Numbered from the stretch's first letter, positions 7,101-13,145 are shown. The stretch: DNA of 13,145 bases from Clostridia bacterium (GCA_030592085.1 JAUUZV010000042.1:1-13145); one strand, 5' to 3'. Numbers and translations: made by a program. The notes: a model not told the origin generated them from the sequence alone.

Positions 7101-8213
7101 TCAAACTTTACTCAGTTTTGTAAAAATTTGATCGTATTGTTTTATCATAGTTGACCAATCAAACTTCTTTACAAGTTGCTTATAAAATGGCTTTTTGATT
7201 TGTTTTGATTCTATTATATTTTGACATAATATTTTTAGTTTAATGTATAAATCTTTTTCATTTTCATAAAATAATTCTTCATGTTTTAAAGGATGATATA
7301 ACTCAACATAACTTAACCGTTTTGGTAACAAAGGAACTACTCCTGCATATATTGCCTGTGCAATACTAACACCAAAAAAATCATGTAATGATGTTACTGG
7401 TAAAATATTTGCCATATGTAAAAATTCAATATATTCCTTAGTAGTACAATAACCACTATATATTATATTTGGTTTTAATTTTTCTAAATATTCTTCATAT
7501 AGTTTCTTTTGCTTTGTAGTTTGTTCGCCAAGAAGTAATAATTTGAATTGAATTTTTTCTTTTTGTAACTTTAATAAACATTCAAAAAAGGCTATGGGAT
7601 TTTTGTCATGATCTAATCTATGATTCCAAAGTATTATTGGTGTTTGATGGTTTATAATATTTTCATTAGAATCTATATCTACAAGGTCCATTCCTAACGG
7701 TAAAACTTGACATTTGTTTTTAAGATTTTTTATAATTTCATCATGTTTATTATCAGGCATTAATTGATTAACTTTAGAAATACCTTCAAAAAAAGAATTC
7801 ATGTTATATTGTGAATTGAATAAATTGCTATCTGAAGCAAGCGCTGTTTGATAATTAATCATACCGTAATGTACGTCTCTTTTTTCTTTATAATCTTCAC
7901 TGTTTTTTTGCCATGGATATGCAAATTGGTTTTCGTGAAAATATGTTATAACAGGTGTTTTCCTAAGTTTTCTTCTTACTAATGCAATAAATGTTGAAAC
8001 ATCAAGCATATCAGTAGTTAAAATCAGATCAAATTGTTTATTTATTTCATTGAATTTTTTAGCTAAAGTTATAGCACTTCCATACATACGCCATTTCCAA
8101 AACTTACCTTCTAAAGTAAGCAAAGAAACTTGATGTGTACTGTATTTTTTTAATTGATCTGCCCATTGTTTATGTGAACCTGAATAAAAAGGTTCTATTA
8201 ATAATATCTTCAT
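7101..8213 (-). CDS. Glycosyltransferase of the DUF3524/GTDC1 (tRNA-queuosine mannosyltransferase-like) family
   Basis: This 370-residue soluble protein has a two-domain GT-B layout. The N-terminal half matches DUF3524: MKILLIEPFYSGSHKQW (1-17), WKWRMYGSA (39-47), YFHENQFAYPW (91-101), LFNSQYNMNSFF (131-142) and LMPDNKH (151-157). These blocks parallel vertebrate GTDC1, shown to mannosylate queuosine in tRNA-Asp. The C-terminal half is GT4-like: ILWNHRLDHDKNP (194-206), LLLLGEQ (225-231) and HDFFGVSIAQA (277-287). The GT4 EX7E motif is changed here to Asp278 and Gln286. It is the last gene of a probable operon, 19 bases after the SDR gene. The start must be the ATG at 8213 because MKILLIEPF is the family N-terminus, yet no Shine-Dalgarno sequence precedes it. 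Family membership is well supported; acceptor (tRNA queuosine or another) and sugar donor are not known from sequence. Confidence 0.85.
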   Translation of the reverse strand: MKILLIEPFYSGSHKQWADQLKKYSTHQVSLLTLEGKFWKWRMYGSAITLAKKFNEINKQFDLILTTDMLDVSTFIALVRRKLRKTPVITYFHENQFAYPWQKNSEDYKEKRDVHYGMINYQTALASDSNLFNSQYNMNSFFEGISKVNQLMPDNKHDEIIKNLKNKCQVLPLGMDLVDIDSNENIINHQTPIILWNHRLDHDKNPIAFFECLLKLQKEKIQFKLLLLGEQTTKQKKLYEEYLEKLKPNIIYSGYCTTKEYIEFLHMANILPVTSLHDFFGVSIAQAIYAGVVPLLPKRLSYVELYHPLKHEELFYENEKDLYIKLKILCQNIIESKQIKKPFYKQLVKKFDWSTMIKQYDQIFTKLSKV

Positions 8214-8232
8214 AATATTAATATATCATATT

Positions 8233-9237
8233 TTAAGATTGTTTTTGAGTATCACTTAACAAAGATTCCATACAAGCTTTAGTCGTATCTTCAATAGCCT
8301 TCTTGATTCCACCACCTTTATAACCTAATACTGCCATTGATTCAGAAGGATCAAAATATGTAAATCTACATTGAATATCTCTAAATAGATTCACAAGGTC
8401 TAGTCCTGATTCTAGACCTTGCTTTTCTTCTTCTTTTTTCATTTTCTTCCCAATTAGGTTTGCTAAAAAATTAGGTATTGTGATAATTTTCTTATGGGTC
8501 ATATCCATGGCTTCTAACATAATTTTAATCATATCAACCCAACTCATATTAACATCACCTATTGTATATATTATACCGTGCTTTCCCTTTTTCACTGTTC
8601 CTACAATAGCCTTTGCAACATTTTCTACAGCTATCATATTTGTCCCACCTTTAGGAAAAAATATAATATTTTTTTCATAAATCATTTTCACTAATATATC
8701 TTTAAATAGTGGTACTCTTTCTGGCATACATCCAAAGATATATAGTAGTTCTAATACCATCACATCCATTAAGTCTTTTCCTTCACTTATTACTCTAGAT
8801 GCTTGATCTATTCTACATTTTATATATGAATGTCGTTTTGAAAGGTTTCTTTTAGGATACATTCTATCAAAGTATGCAAAATAGGAGTTAAGAACAATGC
8901 ATTTTTTTACACCTGCTTGTCTAGCTGCAGCTACTACACGTCCACTTCCTTCAACTAAATATTTGTAAAAGAACTCATGCGCTGGTTTTTTTGGCGTGTA
9001 TCTGTCATCTGGACCAATGGCATAAACCACAACATCATAATCTAAAAACATTTCTTTTAGTTCATCATTATTCATTTCAAAAACATTACCATAAGTAATT
9101 GTAACTTCTTTTGGAAACCACTCACCTATTTTAATGTCAGGAAGTGAAATAGTGGTTACAGTATATTCATTTTTCAAAAACTCCATTACTGTGTAATATC
9201 CAATAAATCCAGTTCCACCAACAATAAATACTTTCAT
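8233..9237 (-). CDS. Atypical extended SDR, NAD-dependent epimerase/dehydratase-like
   Basis: This 334-residue protein has a Rossmann fold with the nucleotide-binding motif VGGTGFIG (6-13) at the very N-terminus. Later blocks typical of extended SDR enzymes include the VVVYAIGPDD strand (69-78) and LELLYIFG (162-169). The expected catalytic YxxxK is not intact: Tyr138 is followed at the lysine position by Arg142 (SYIKCRID), with Ser118 in LNSYFAYF as the possible serine. The protein is therefore an atypical SDR and may bind NAD(P) or a nucleotide sugar without ordinary epimerase chemistry. GGGG at 9245-9248 serves as ribosome binding site. It lies 38 bases after the histidine kinase and 19 before the glycosyltransferase, all on one strand, suggesting co-transcription. 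A role in preparing or sensing the glycosyltransferase donor is possible but unproven. Confidence 0.8.
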   Translation of the reverse strand: MKVFIVGGTGFIGYYTVMEFLKNEYTVTTISLPDIKIGEWFPKEVTITYGNVFEMNNDELKEMFLDYDVVVYAIGPDDRYTPKKPAHEFFYKYLVEGSGRVVAAARQAGVKKCIVLNSYFAYFDRMYPKRNLSKRHSYIKCRIDQASRVISEGKDLMDVMVLELLYIFGCMPERVPLFKDILVKMIYEKNIIFFPKGGTNMIAVENVAKAIVGTVKKGKHGIIYTIGDVNMSWVDMIKIMLEAMDMTHKKIITIPNFLANLIGKKMKKEEEKQGLESGLDLVNLFRDIQCRFTYFDPSESMAVLGYKGGGIKKAIEDTTKACMESLLSDTQKQS

Positions 9238-9275
9238 TCACTTACCCCATTATTTAAATTTATAAAATAATAATT

Positions 9276-10574
9276 TCATTTTGAAATAATAAAAATTACC
9301 CCATCATTAATGTTTTCTACTCTTACATTATAATCAAATAAATCTACAGTTTTTTTAACTATTGATAAACCTAAACCAAACTTACCATCAATGCTTTTTT
9401 CATAAGCATTAAAAATACTATTTAATTGAGATTCATTTATAAAACTTGCATCATTATATATTGTAAGTTTATTTTCACTAAGAGTAATTATGATTTTAAC
9501 TTTTGCATATCTTATTGCGTTATCCATAAGATTTTCAACAACAATTCTCCAAGACTCTTTATCTCCAAAAAATCTGCTTTCACTTAATTCCATTAAAATA
9601 TCCGCATCTGTTTGAAAGTTATATAGTGAAATTATACTTTCTATAAGTTGCTTCATGTCAGTATAGCCACCCTTGATATTATTAACATCAACATAATTAA
9701 GTCTTGTTAAGTGAAGTAGTTTTGTTACTTTATCATTTAATCGTTTGCATTCTCTTTCTGTTATTGTCGCTACTTCCTCTGGTTCACACATGCCATCTTT
9801 AAGAGCTTCAGCATAAGATTGTATGATTGCAATAGGTGTCTTTAAATCATGGCTTACTCCTTGTATGATTTCTTGTTTTTGCTTTTCATTCTTATTAATC
9901 TTATTTCTCATCATCTCAATATTATTAGCTATTTCACCAATTTCATCATGTCTGCTTATTTGTATTTTCATTTGATAATTTGAATCACCAATTTTATTAA
10001 GATAACCTGATAGATTTTTAGCATCTTTTATGAGTTTAAACCCCCATAATAAAATTAGTAAATAACCCACAAAGAATGCAACTAATGAAACTAATAATAT
10101 TTGAATAGTAGTTTCACGAGCCATAGCTGTTTTCATTTGGTTATCAGTGATTAATATAAATATATCTTCTTGTTGAATTTCATAGAATCCTTGGTAATTT
10201 AGAATTACATAATAAATTAAATTATCTTCAACTTTATTAACATAACGTACCGATGTCTCACTTTGTGCTGCAGCTTTATTAACCAATAGTTTAATTGATT
10301 CTACATTTAAAAATTGTTCAATATTATCTGATGTACTATATTTCTTCTCACTACTTATATATTGTATATAGGCCATACCTTCAACTTGTTGATAATTACT
10401 TAAATCTTGATTTTGTTTAAGTGCTTTTCCTTCAGCTTCTAAACTCTCAAAAACACTATTTTCATAAAACTCATCAAGTCTGTTTGTTATTAATATGCCC
10501 AATAATAAACTTGTTACTATAAATGCAACGAAGAATACAAGAGTAATTTGAACTGATAATCCCATCTTTTTCAT
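9276..10574 (-). CDS. Membrane sensor histidine kinase (HAMP, HisKA, HATPase_c)
   Basis: This 432-residue kinase would sense an external signal and phosphorylate the response regulator encoded just before it. Order of parts: membrane helix 1 (about 9-29), an extracytoplasmic domain of about 125 residues, membrane helix 2 (about 157-178), HAMP linker (about 179-230), then the dimerization helix with the phospho-acceptor His242 in GVSHDLKTPI. The ATPase domain has the N-box around Asn348 and Asn352 (ENLMDNAIRYAK), an F-box-like IFNAYEKS (387-394) and G2 box FGLGLS (399-404). The G1 box is unusual: IYNDASF (372-378) keeps Asp375 but lacks the DxGxG glycines. The start ATG overlaps the regulator stop as TAATG, so translation is likely coupled. 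The external domain matches nothing I recognise, so the signal is unknown. Confidence 0.93.
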   Translation of the reverse strand: MKKMGLSVQITLVFFVAFIVTSLLLGILITNRLDEFYENSVFESLEAEGKALKQNQDLSNYQQVEGMAYIQYISSEKKYSTSDNIEQFLNVESIKLLVNKAAAQSETSVRYVNKVEDNLIYYVILNYQGFYEIQQEDIFILITDNQMKTAMARETTIQILLVSLVAFFVGYLLILLWGFKLIKDAKNLSGYLNKIGDSNYQMKIQISRHDEIGEIANNIEMMRNKINKNEKQKQEIIQGVSHDLKTPIAIIQSYAEALKDGMCEPEEVATITERECKRLNDKVTKLLHLTRLNYVDVNNIKGGYTDMKQLIESIISLYNFQTDADILMELSESRFFGDKESWRIVVENLMDNAIRYAKVKIIITLSENKLTIYNDASFINESQLNSIFNAYEKSIDGKFGLGLSIVKKTVDLFDYNVRVENINDGVIFIISK

Positions 10575-11230
10575 TACGATAACCTATATCCATACCCATA
10601 AATTGTTTCAATATTAAACTCAGGCATTTTCTTTCTAATTCTTTTTATCAAATCATCAACTACTCTATCAGACCCAAAATAATTATTTCCCCACACTTTG
10701 TTTAGCAACTGATCTCGTGTAAATGAAATATTTATATTTTCAATCAGAAGTAAAACCATATCTATTTCTTTTGATGTTAAAGAAATTGGAACAGAGTTTA
10801 AAAATATCATTCGTTTTGCTTTATCAATTATATAAGATGCATAATGTATAAGATTATTATCCATGTCTCCATATACTCTTTTAATAACATTATTTACACG
10901 TAATAACATTTCACGCATGGAAAAAGGTTTTGTAATATAATCATCACTACCCATTTCAAGTCCAATAATTCTATCAAACTCTTGATCCCTTGCAGAGACA
11001 AATATAGTTGGAACTGGATTTTCTTTTTTAATTTGCTTAATAAGATCATAACCATTGATATCACCACCAAGCATAATGTCTAACAACCAAAGATGAACTT
11101 TTTCATTAATTGCTTTTAGTGCACTTTCACCATTTGAGAAAGTTCTAACTTCATATCCTTCTTTTTCAAGGTATTTTTTTACTAGGTTAAGTAGGTCTCT
11201 TTCATCATCTACTATATAAATTGTATACAT
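10574..11230 (-). CDS. OmpR/PhoB-family response regulator
   Basis: This 218-residue cytoplasmic transcription factor is the partner of the adjacent kinase. The receiver domain has the acidic pair Asp8-Asp9 (YIVDDE), phospho-acceptor Asp51 (LWLLDIM), Ser79 and Lys101 (ITKPFS). The C-terminal winged helix (about 125-218) includes LTSKEIDMVLLL, FTRDQLLNKVWG and the final GYGYRLS characteristic of the OmpR class. Length is normal. AAGGAGA at 11235-11241 sits four bases before the ATG. It is the first gene of the minus-strand cluster, divergent from the secreted-protein gene at 11384. The intergenic region carries 10-11-base-period repeats (11288-11314) that this type of protein usually binds, so autoregulation and control of the divergent gene are likely. 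Confidence 0.95.
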   Translation of the reverse strand: MYTIYIVDDERDLLNLVKKYLEKEGYEVRTFSNGESALKAINEKVHLWLLDIMLGGDINGYDLIKQIKKENPVPTIFVSARDQEFDRIIGLEMGSDDYITKPFSMREMLLRVNNVIKRVYGDMDNNLIHYASYIIDKAKRMIFLNSVPISLTSKEIDMVLLLIENINISFTRDQLLNKVWGNNYFGSDRVVDDLIKRIRKKMPEFNIETIYGYGYRLS

Positions 11231-11255
11231 GACATCTCCTTACTATCCTAAAAAA

Positions 11256-11261
11256 ATTATA
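11256..11261 (-). promoter_or_regulatory. Extended -10 promoter of the two-component operon
   Basis: On the minus strand TGATATAAT provides a TGn-extended TATAAT (-10 at 11261-11256). The region 17 bases upstream (ATTATA, 11284-11279) is a poor -35. The repeats at 11288-11314 lie directly behind that point, so the promoter looks built for activation by a regulator bound there. The predicted start is near 11249, about 20 bases before the regulator ATG. Confidence 0.6.
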
Positions 11262-11287
11262 TCATGAATTGCTATTCATATAATAAC

Positions 11288-11314
11288 TTTACACAATTTC
11301 ACACAATTATTACA
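11288..11314. promoter_or_regulatory. Tandem TTTACA-like repeats, probable response-regulator operator
   Basis: Read on the plus strand the boxes are TTTACA (11288-11293), TTCACA (11298-11303) and ATTACA (11309-11314), with periods of 10 and 11 bases. The larger unit ACACAATT is repeated exactly at 11291-11298 and 11301-11308. Direct repeats one helical turn apart are the standard layout for OmpR/PhoB dimers, and the boxes resemble the TT(A/T/C)ACA repeats of Bacillus PhoP. The site is centred about 50 bases upstream of the predicted start of the regulator gene and about 60 upstream of the divergent gene's candidate start. Confidence 0.55.
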
Positions 11315-11347
11315 TCATTGTAATTAATTTAACTTGTATTATTAGAG

Positions 11348-11362
11348 TATAGTTTATAAAAT
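11348..11362 (+). promoter_or_regulatory. Candidate -10 region for the secreted-protein gene
   Basis: Two overlapping readings exist. TATAGT at 11348-11353 (5 of 6) leaves a leader of about 24 bases but has no -35 match. TAAAAT at 11357-11362 (5 of 6) has TTGTAT at 11334-11339 with 17-base spacing, but its start would fall on the ribosome binding site GAAAGAGG (11369-11376). The first, supported by an activator at 11288-11314, seems more sensible. The choice is uncertain. Confidence 0.35.
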
Positions 11363-11383
11363 ATTATTGAAAGAGGCCACAAA

Positions 11384-11890
11384 ATGAAAAAAACATTAAC
11401 CATACTACTTATTGTTTCAATCATGATGAGTATATCAATAACAGCTGTATTAGCAGAAGGATCACAAGTTAACAACCCAGGTATAGCACCTAATGAATCA
11501 GCTCCTCAATTTGAAGCTAAACCAGAAACACCACAAGCATTAATGAATAAAACTGTATCACAGTTTACAGAGAATAAATTAGAAGCTGCAGAACTTAAAA
11601 CTCAAACAAGCGCTGCACTACAGCAACAATTGCTACTTGCAGAAGATTGTAAATTAGAATTAAAAGCTTTGAATGAAGCTTATAAGAACATGAATGAAGC
11701 TCAACGTGCAGAAAATGGAGATGCAATTGAAGATCTACAACAACAGGTTAAAGCCGCTCACAAATATAATCTTCAAGTTTTAGTTGCTACACAAACGCAA
11801 GCAAGAGTTCTTTTAGAAGAATGTATAGTAGATGAAGCTCCAAGCGAAGGTGAAGTTGAAGAAGCTGCAGAAGTATTAGACGAATTATAA
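11384..11890 (+). CDS. Secreted helical protein of unknown function
   Basis: This 168-residue protein is not one I recognise. It has a classical signal peptide (MKK, hydrophobic core to about residue 20) with a likely cleavage after Ala24 in the AVLA-EG context, and no lipobox, so it is probably released or held at the wall. The mature part starts with a Pro/Asn-rich stretch (28-50), then is almost wholly predicted helix, rich in Ala, Glu, Gln and Leu (about 51-148), and ends in an acidic Glu/Ala tail. Two cysteines, 89 and 147, could form a disulfide. The composition suggests a coiled coil or helical bundle. GAAAGAGG (11369-11376) lies seven bases before the ATG. The gene is divergent from the two-component operon and has its own terminator, which suggests it is a target of that system. 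A CpxP-like sensor-modulating role is only a guess by arrangement; no LTxxQ motif is seen. Confidence 0.8.
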   Translation: MKKTLTILLIVSIMMSISITAVLAEGSQVNNPGIAPNESAPQFEAKPETPQALMNKTVSQFTENKLEAAELKTQTSAALQQQLLLAEDCKLELKALNEAYKNMNEAQRAENGDAIEDLQQQVKAAHKYNLQVLVATQTQARVLLEECIVDEAPSEGEVEEAAEVLDEL

Positions 11891-11903
11891 AATATATATA
11901 AAT

Positions 11904-11938
11904 CGCGGTTAATTATAATATTAACCGTGGTTTTTTTT
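11904..11938 (+). terminator. Rho-independent terminator after the secreted-protein gene
   Basis: A 10-bp stem, CGCGGTTAAT (11904-11913) with ATTAACCGTG (11920-11929), includes one G-T pair and a six-base loop. It is followed by a run of eight T (11931-11938). It lies 13 bases past the stop codon of the 168-residue protein and directly before the next gene's ribosome binding site. Confidence 0.92.
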
Positions 11939-11943
11939 ATTGT

Positions 11944-11950
11944 AAAGGAG
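11944..11950 (+). promoter_or_regulatory. Ribosome binding site deciding a TTG start
   Basis: AAAGGAG lies six bases before TTG at 11957-11959. No ATG fits: this TTG gives a compact lipoprotein signal (KKLLIISLISILLFTGC). The frame also runs upstream to a GTG at 11927, but that codon sits inside the terminator stem and would put extra residues ahead of the signal peptide, so it is rejected. Confidence 0.8.
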
Positions 11951-11956
11951 ACTATC

Positions 11957-12508
11957 TTGAAAAAACTACTAATAATCAGTTTAATATCAATTCTTCTTTT
12001 TACAGGTTGTACTAATAGTAAAGCTGTTCCTCTTGAAGAAGAAGCAATTAACACTTTTGAAGTTACCAATGATACCGAAACAACTTCACAACCAACAGCA
12101 AGTACAACACCAAGTGAAACAACAGAACCTCAAGGAATTTCTCTTGACGAAAAGTTTGCAAATATAGATTTTTATCTTGTAGCTGGAGTTTACAGTCGAA
12201 ACGTCTTACAAGATGAAGCAAAAATTACTGAAATGTTTTCAATTGATAAAACAAACTTTGTAAGAATTGCTTCAAATGATTTTGAACAAGAAGTTTTTGC
12301 TTACAACTATGTTTCAGATAATTTTACATATTTATATTATTTTGACGGTGAAATGTTATCAAAAACAATTTTTAATATTGATACTGGAGCTATCTTAGAA
12401 GATATTGATGGTTACTCTGAATTGCTAAAAGTAAAATCAGAAGAATTAAAAATTTACTTTTATGCACTTATTGAGAAAGCTGAAATAACCACTGGTGAAA
12501 TTAAATAA
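11957..12508 (+). CDS. Lipoprotein of unknown function, TTG start
   Basis: With the TTG start the protein has 183 residues and I do not recognise it. Its signal peptide is short and of lipoprotein type: KK, a hydrophobic core, then F-T-G-C with the lipidated cysteine at residue 18. Next comes a Thr/Ser/Glu-rich linker (about 35-65), probably a flexible wall-spanning tether, then a globular part of about 115 residues with alternating charged and aromatic residues (IDFYLVAGVYSRNVLQDE near 73-90 and YLYYFDGEML further on). A DUF4358-type or similar small sensor lipoprotein is possible but cannot be shown. It follows the secreted-protein gene behind a terminator and has no convincing promoter of its own, so it may depend on readthrough. 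A second terminator closes it. Confidence 0.8.
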   Translation: MKKLLIISLISILLFTGCTNSKAVPLEEEAINTFEVTNDTETTSQPTASTTPSETTEPQGISLDEKFANIDFYLVAGVYSRNVLQDEAKITEMFSIDKTNFVRIASNDFEQEVFAYNYVSDNFTYLYYFDGEMLSKTIFNIDTGAILEDIDGYSELLKVKSEELKIYFYALIEKAEITTGEIK

Positions 12509-12531
12509 CCCATAATATATGAATACTTTAT

Positions 12532-12564
12532 AAATGCACTATTTTTAAAATTAGTGCATTTTTT
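12532..12564 (+). terminator. Rho-independent terminator after the TTG-start lipoprotein gene
   Basis: AAATGCACTA (12532-12541) pairs perfectly with TAGTGCATTT (12552-12561) around a ten-base AT-rich loop, and the strand continues into T (12559-12564). It begins 23 bases past the stop codon. Confidence 0.88.
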
Positions 12565-12628
12565 GTTTGTGAACAATTTGTAAACATTAATTAAGAAAAG
12601 TATTTATTATAAATTTCTACTGTATACT

Positions 12629-12634
12629 TATAAT
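12629..12634 (+). promoter_or_regulatory. -10 element of the 3'-end solute-binding lipoprotein gene
   Basis: A perfect TATAAT at 12629-12634 lies 18 bases before the ATG at 12653, with TGGAGGT (12641-12647) between. The predicted start near 12641 falls on the ribosome binding site, and the 17-base-upstream hexamer ATTATA (12606-12611) is a poor -35. Promoter activity is plausible because a terminator precedes it, but the exact start is uncertain. Confidence 0.4.
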
Positions 12635-12652
12635 GAAAATTGGAGGTATTAT

Positions 12653-13145
12653 ATGAAATCACGTACGTTTTTTATGATTTTAGTTATAGTAGTTTTACTC
12701 GTAAGTTGTCAAAACAGTAGTGATAAAAATAGCGATATTTCTTTGACTAATAGTGAACCTCCCACAATAAACTTATATTTCTCATCTCATATTCAAGAAA
12801 CAAAATATAATGAAGAACAATGGCAAACGGATTATAAAACTTGGCAGGATTTACTTTTAAGAGAATATAATGTTAATGTTAATATTAATCTTGTTAGTCC
12901 CTTATATTATGATGAATTTATTTCAGGTACATATATAATTAAGTCAATAGAAAAAGGTGAGTTTGATGGTTTAGTAAGATTACGTGGTCATGAACTAGCA
13001 AGTATTGGGTTGTTAAAGGATAGTGGTTTTATTTCTCCACTTGATACATACCTAAGTGATAATTCAAGTTTTTTGAATTTACCAGATGCAATGATTTCTC
13101 CTTTTATGATAGATGGTAAACTATATGCCATTCCTTCTGGTTTCT
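12653..13145 (+). CDS. Extracellular solute-binding lipoprotein (family 1-like), partial
   Basis: The open frame starts at ATG 12653 behind TGGAGGT (12641-12647) and runs off the window end after 164 codons with no stop. The N-terminus is a lipoprotein signal (MKSRTFFMILVIVVLLVSC) with L-V-S-C and lipidated Cys19. The mature part reads like the N-terminal lobe of a carbohydrate-type ABC binding protein: INLYFSSHIQE as first strand, a helix with WQDLLLREYNVNVNI, a GEFDGLVRLRGHELASIGLL segment, GFISPLDTYLSD, then MIDGKLYAIPSGF at the end. The last two blocks strongly resemble the LDDYI...DGKLYAIP pattern of sugar-binding proteins related to LplA/YtcQ. Permease genes would be expected downstream, outside the window. 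The ligand is unknown. Confidence 0.8.
   Translation, partial: MKSRTFFMILVIVVLLVSCQNSSDKNSDISLTNSEPPTINLYFSSHIQETKYNEEQWQTDYKTWQDLLLREYNVNVNINLVSPLYYDEFISGTYIIKSIEKGEFDGLVRLRGHELASIGLLKDSGFISPLDTYLSDNSSFLNLPDAMISPFMIDGKLYAIPSGF

Noticed and set aside
8480..8680. Plus-strand hydrophobic open frame within the SDR gene
   Set aside because: The apparent membrane protein is the complement of a Rossmann-type coding region; no ribosome binding site was seen.
11914..11919. TATAAT as a promoter for the TTG-start lipoprotein
   Set aside because: It is the loop of a strong terminator and has no -35 match 16-18 bases upstream.
11773..12069. Minus-strand open frame spanning two plus-strand genes
   Set aside because: It runs through a terminator hairpin and the start of a lipoprotein gene with clear signals on the other strand.
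12578..12593. Possible catabolite-repression (cre) site, TTGTAAACATTAATTA
   Set aside because: Only the left half matches the consensus; the central CG and the right half are absent.

Overview
The window looks like a chromosomal stretch from a low-GC Gram-positive bacterium, most likely a clostridial (class Clostridia) member. By eye it is strongly AT-rich. Ribosome binding sites are of the AGGAGG type, promoters fit the vegetative sigma factor, terminators are hairpins followed by T-runs, and exported proteins carry lipoprotein signals anchored to a membrane. I cannot name a genus. No rRNA, tRNA, CRISPR array, insertion sequence or phage gene was seen.

Region 1 (1-5907, minus strand) is a complete oligopeptide ABC importer in the order oppB-oppC-oppD-oppF-oppA. 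The first four genes are packed with overlaps or gaps of a few bases. oppA, the lipoprotein receptor, comes last, has its own near-consensus promoter, and is closed by a strong terminator at the window edge. Two starts were moved downstream (oppC to 4976, oppF to 2765) because good ribosome binding sites sit just before those codons.

Region 2 (5908-7083) is a 171-base divergent control region followed by a plus-strand gene for a DUF4432 (galactose-mutarotase-like) protein. Both divergent promoters can be read, and a weak CodY-like palindrome lies between them.

Region 3 (7101-11230, minus strand) is a probable four-gene operon: OmpR-type response regulator, HAMP histidine kinase (TAATG overlap), an atypical extended SDR (NAD-dependent epimerase-like), and a glycosyltransferase whose N-terminus matches the DUF3524/GTDC1 family. 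That family includes the vertebrate tRNA-queuosine mannosyltransferase. Regulator, nucleotide-sugar-type enzyme and glycosyltransferase together are the most unusual part of the window.

Region 4 (11231-13145) starts with a second divergent region holding three TTTACA-like repeats with 10-11 base period, a plausible operator for the response regulator. Then come three plus-strand exported proteins: a 168-residue helical secreted protein, a lipoprotein of unknown function started by TTG, and a family-1-type solute-binding lipoprotein cut by the window end. The first two are each followed by a hairpin terminator. The two-component system may sense an envelope or nutrient signal and control the divergent secreted gene and itself. 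That link is inference.
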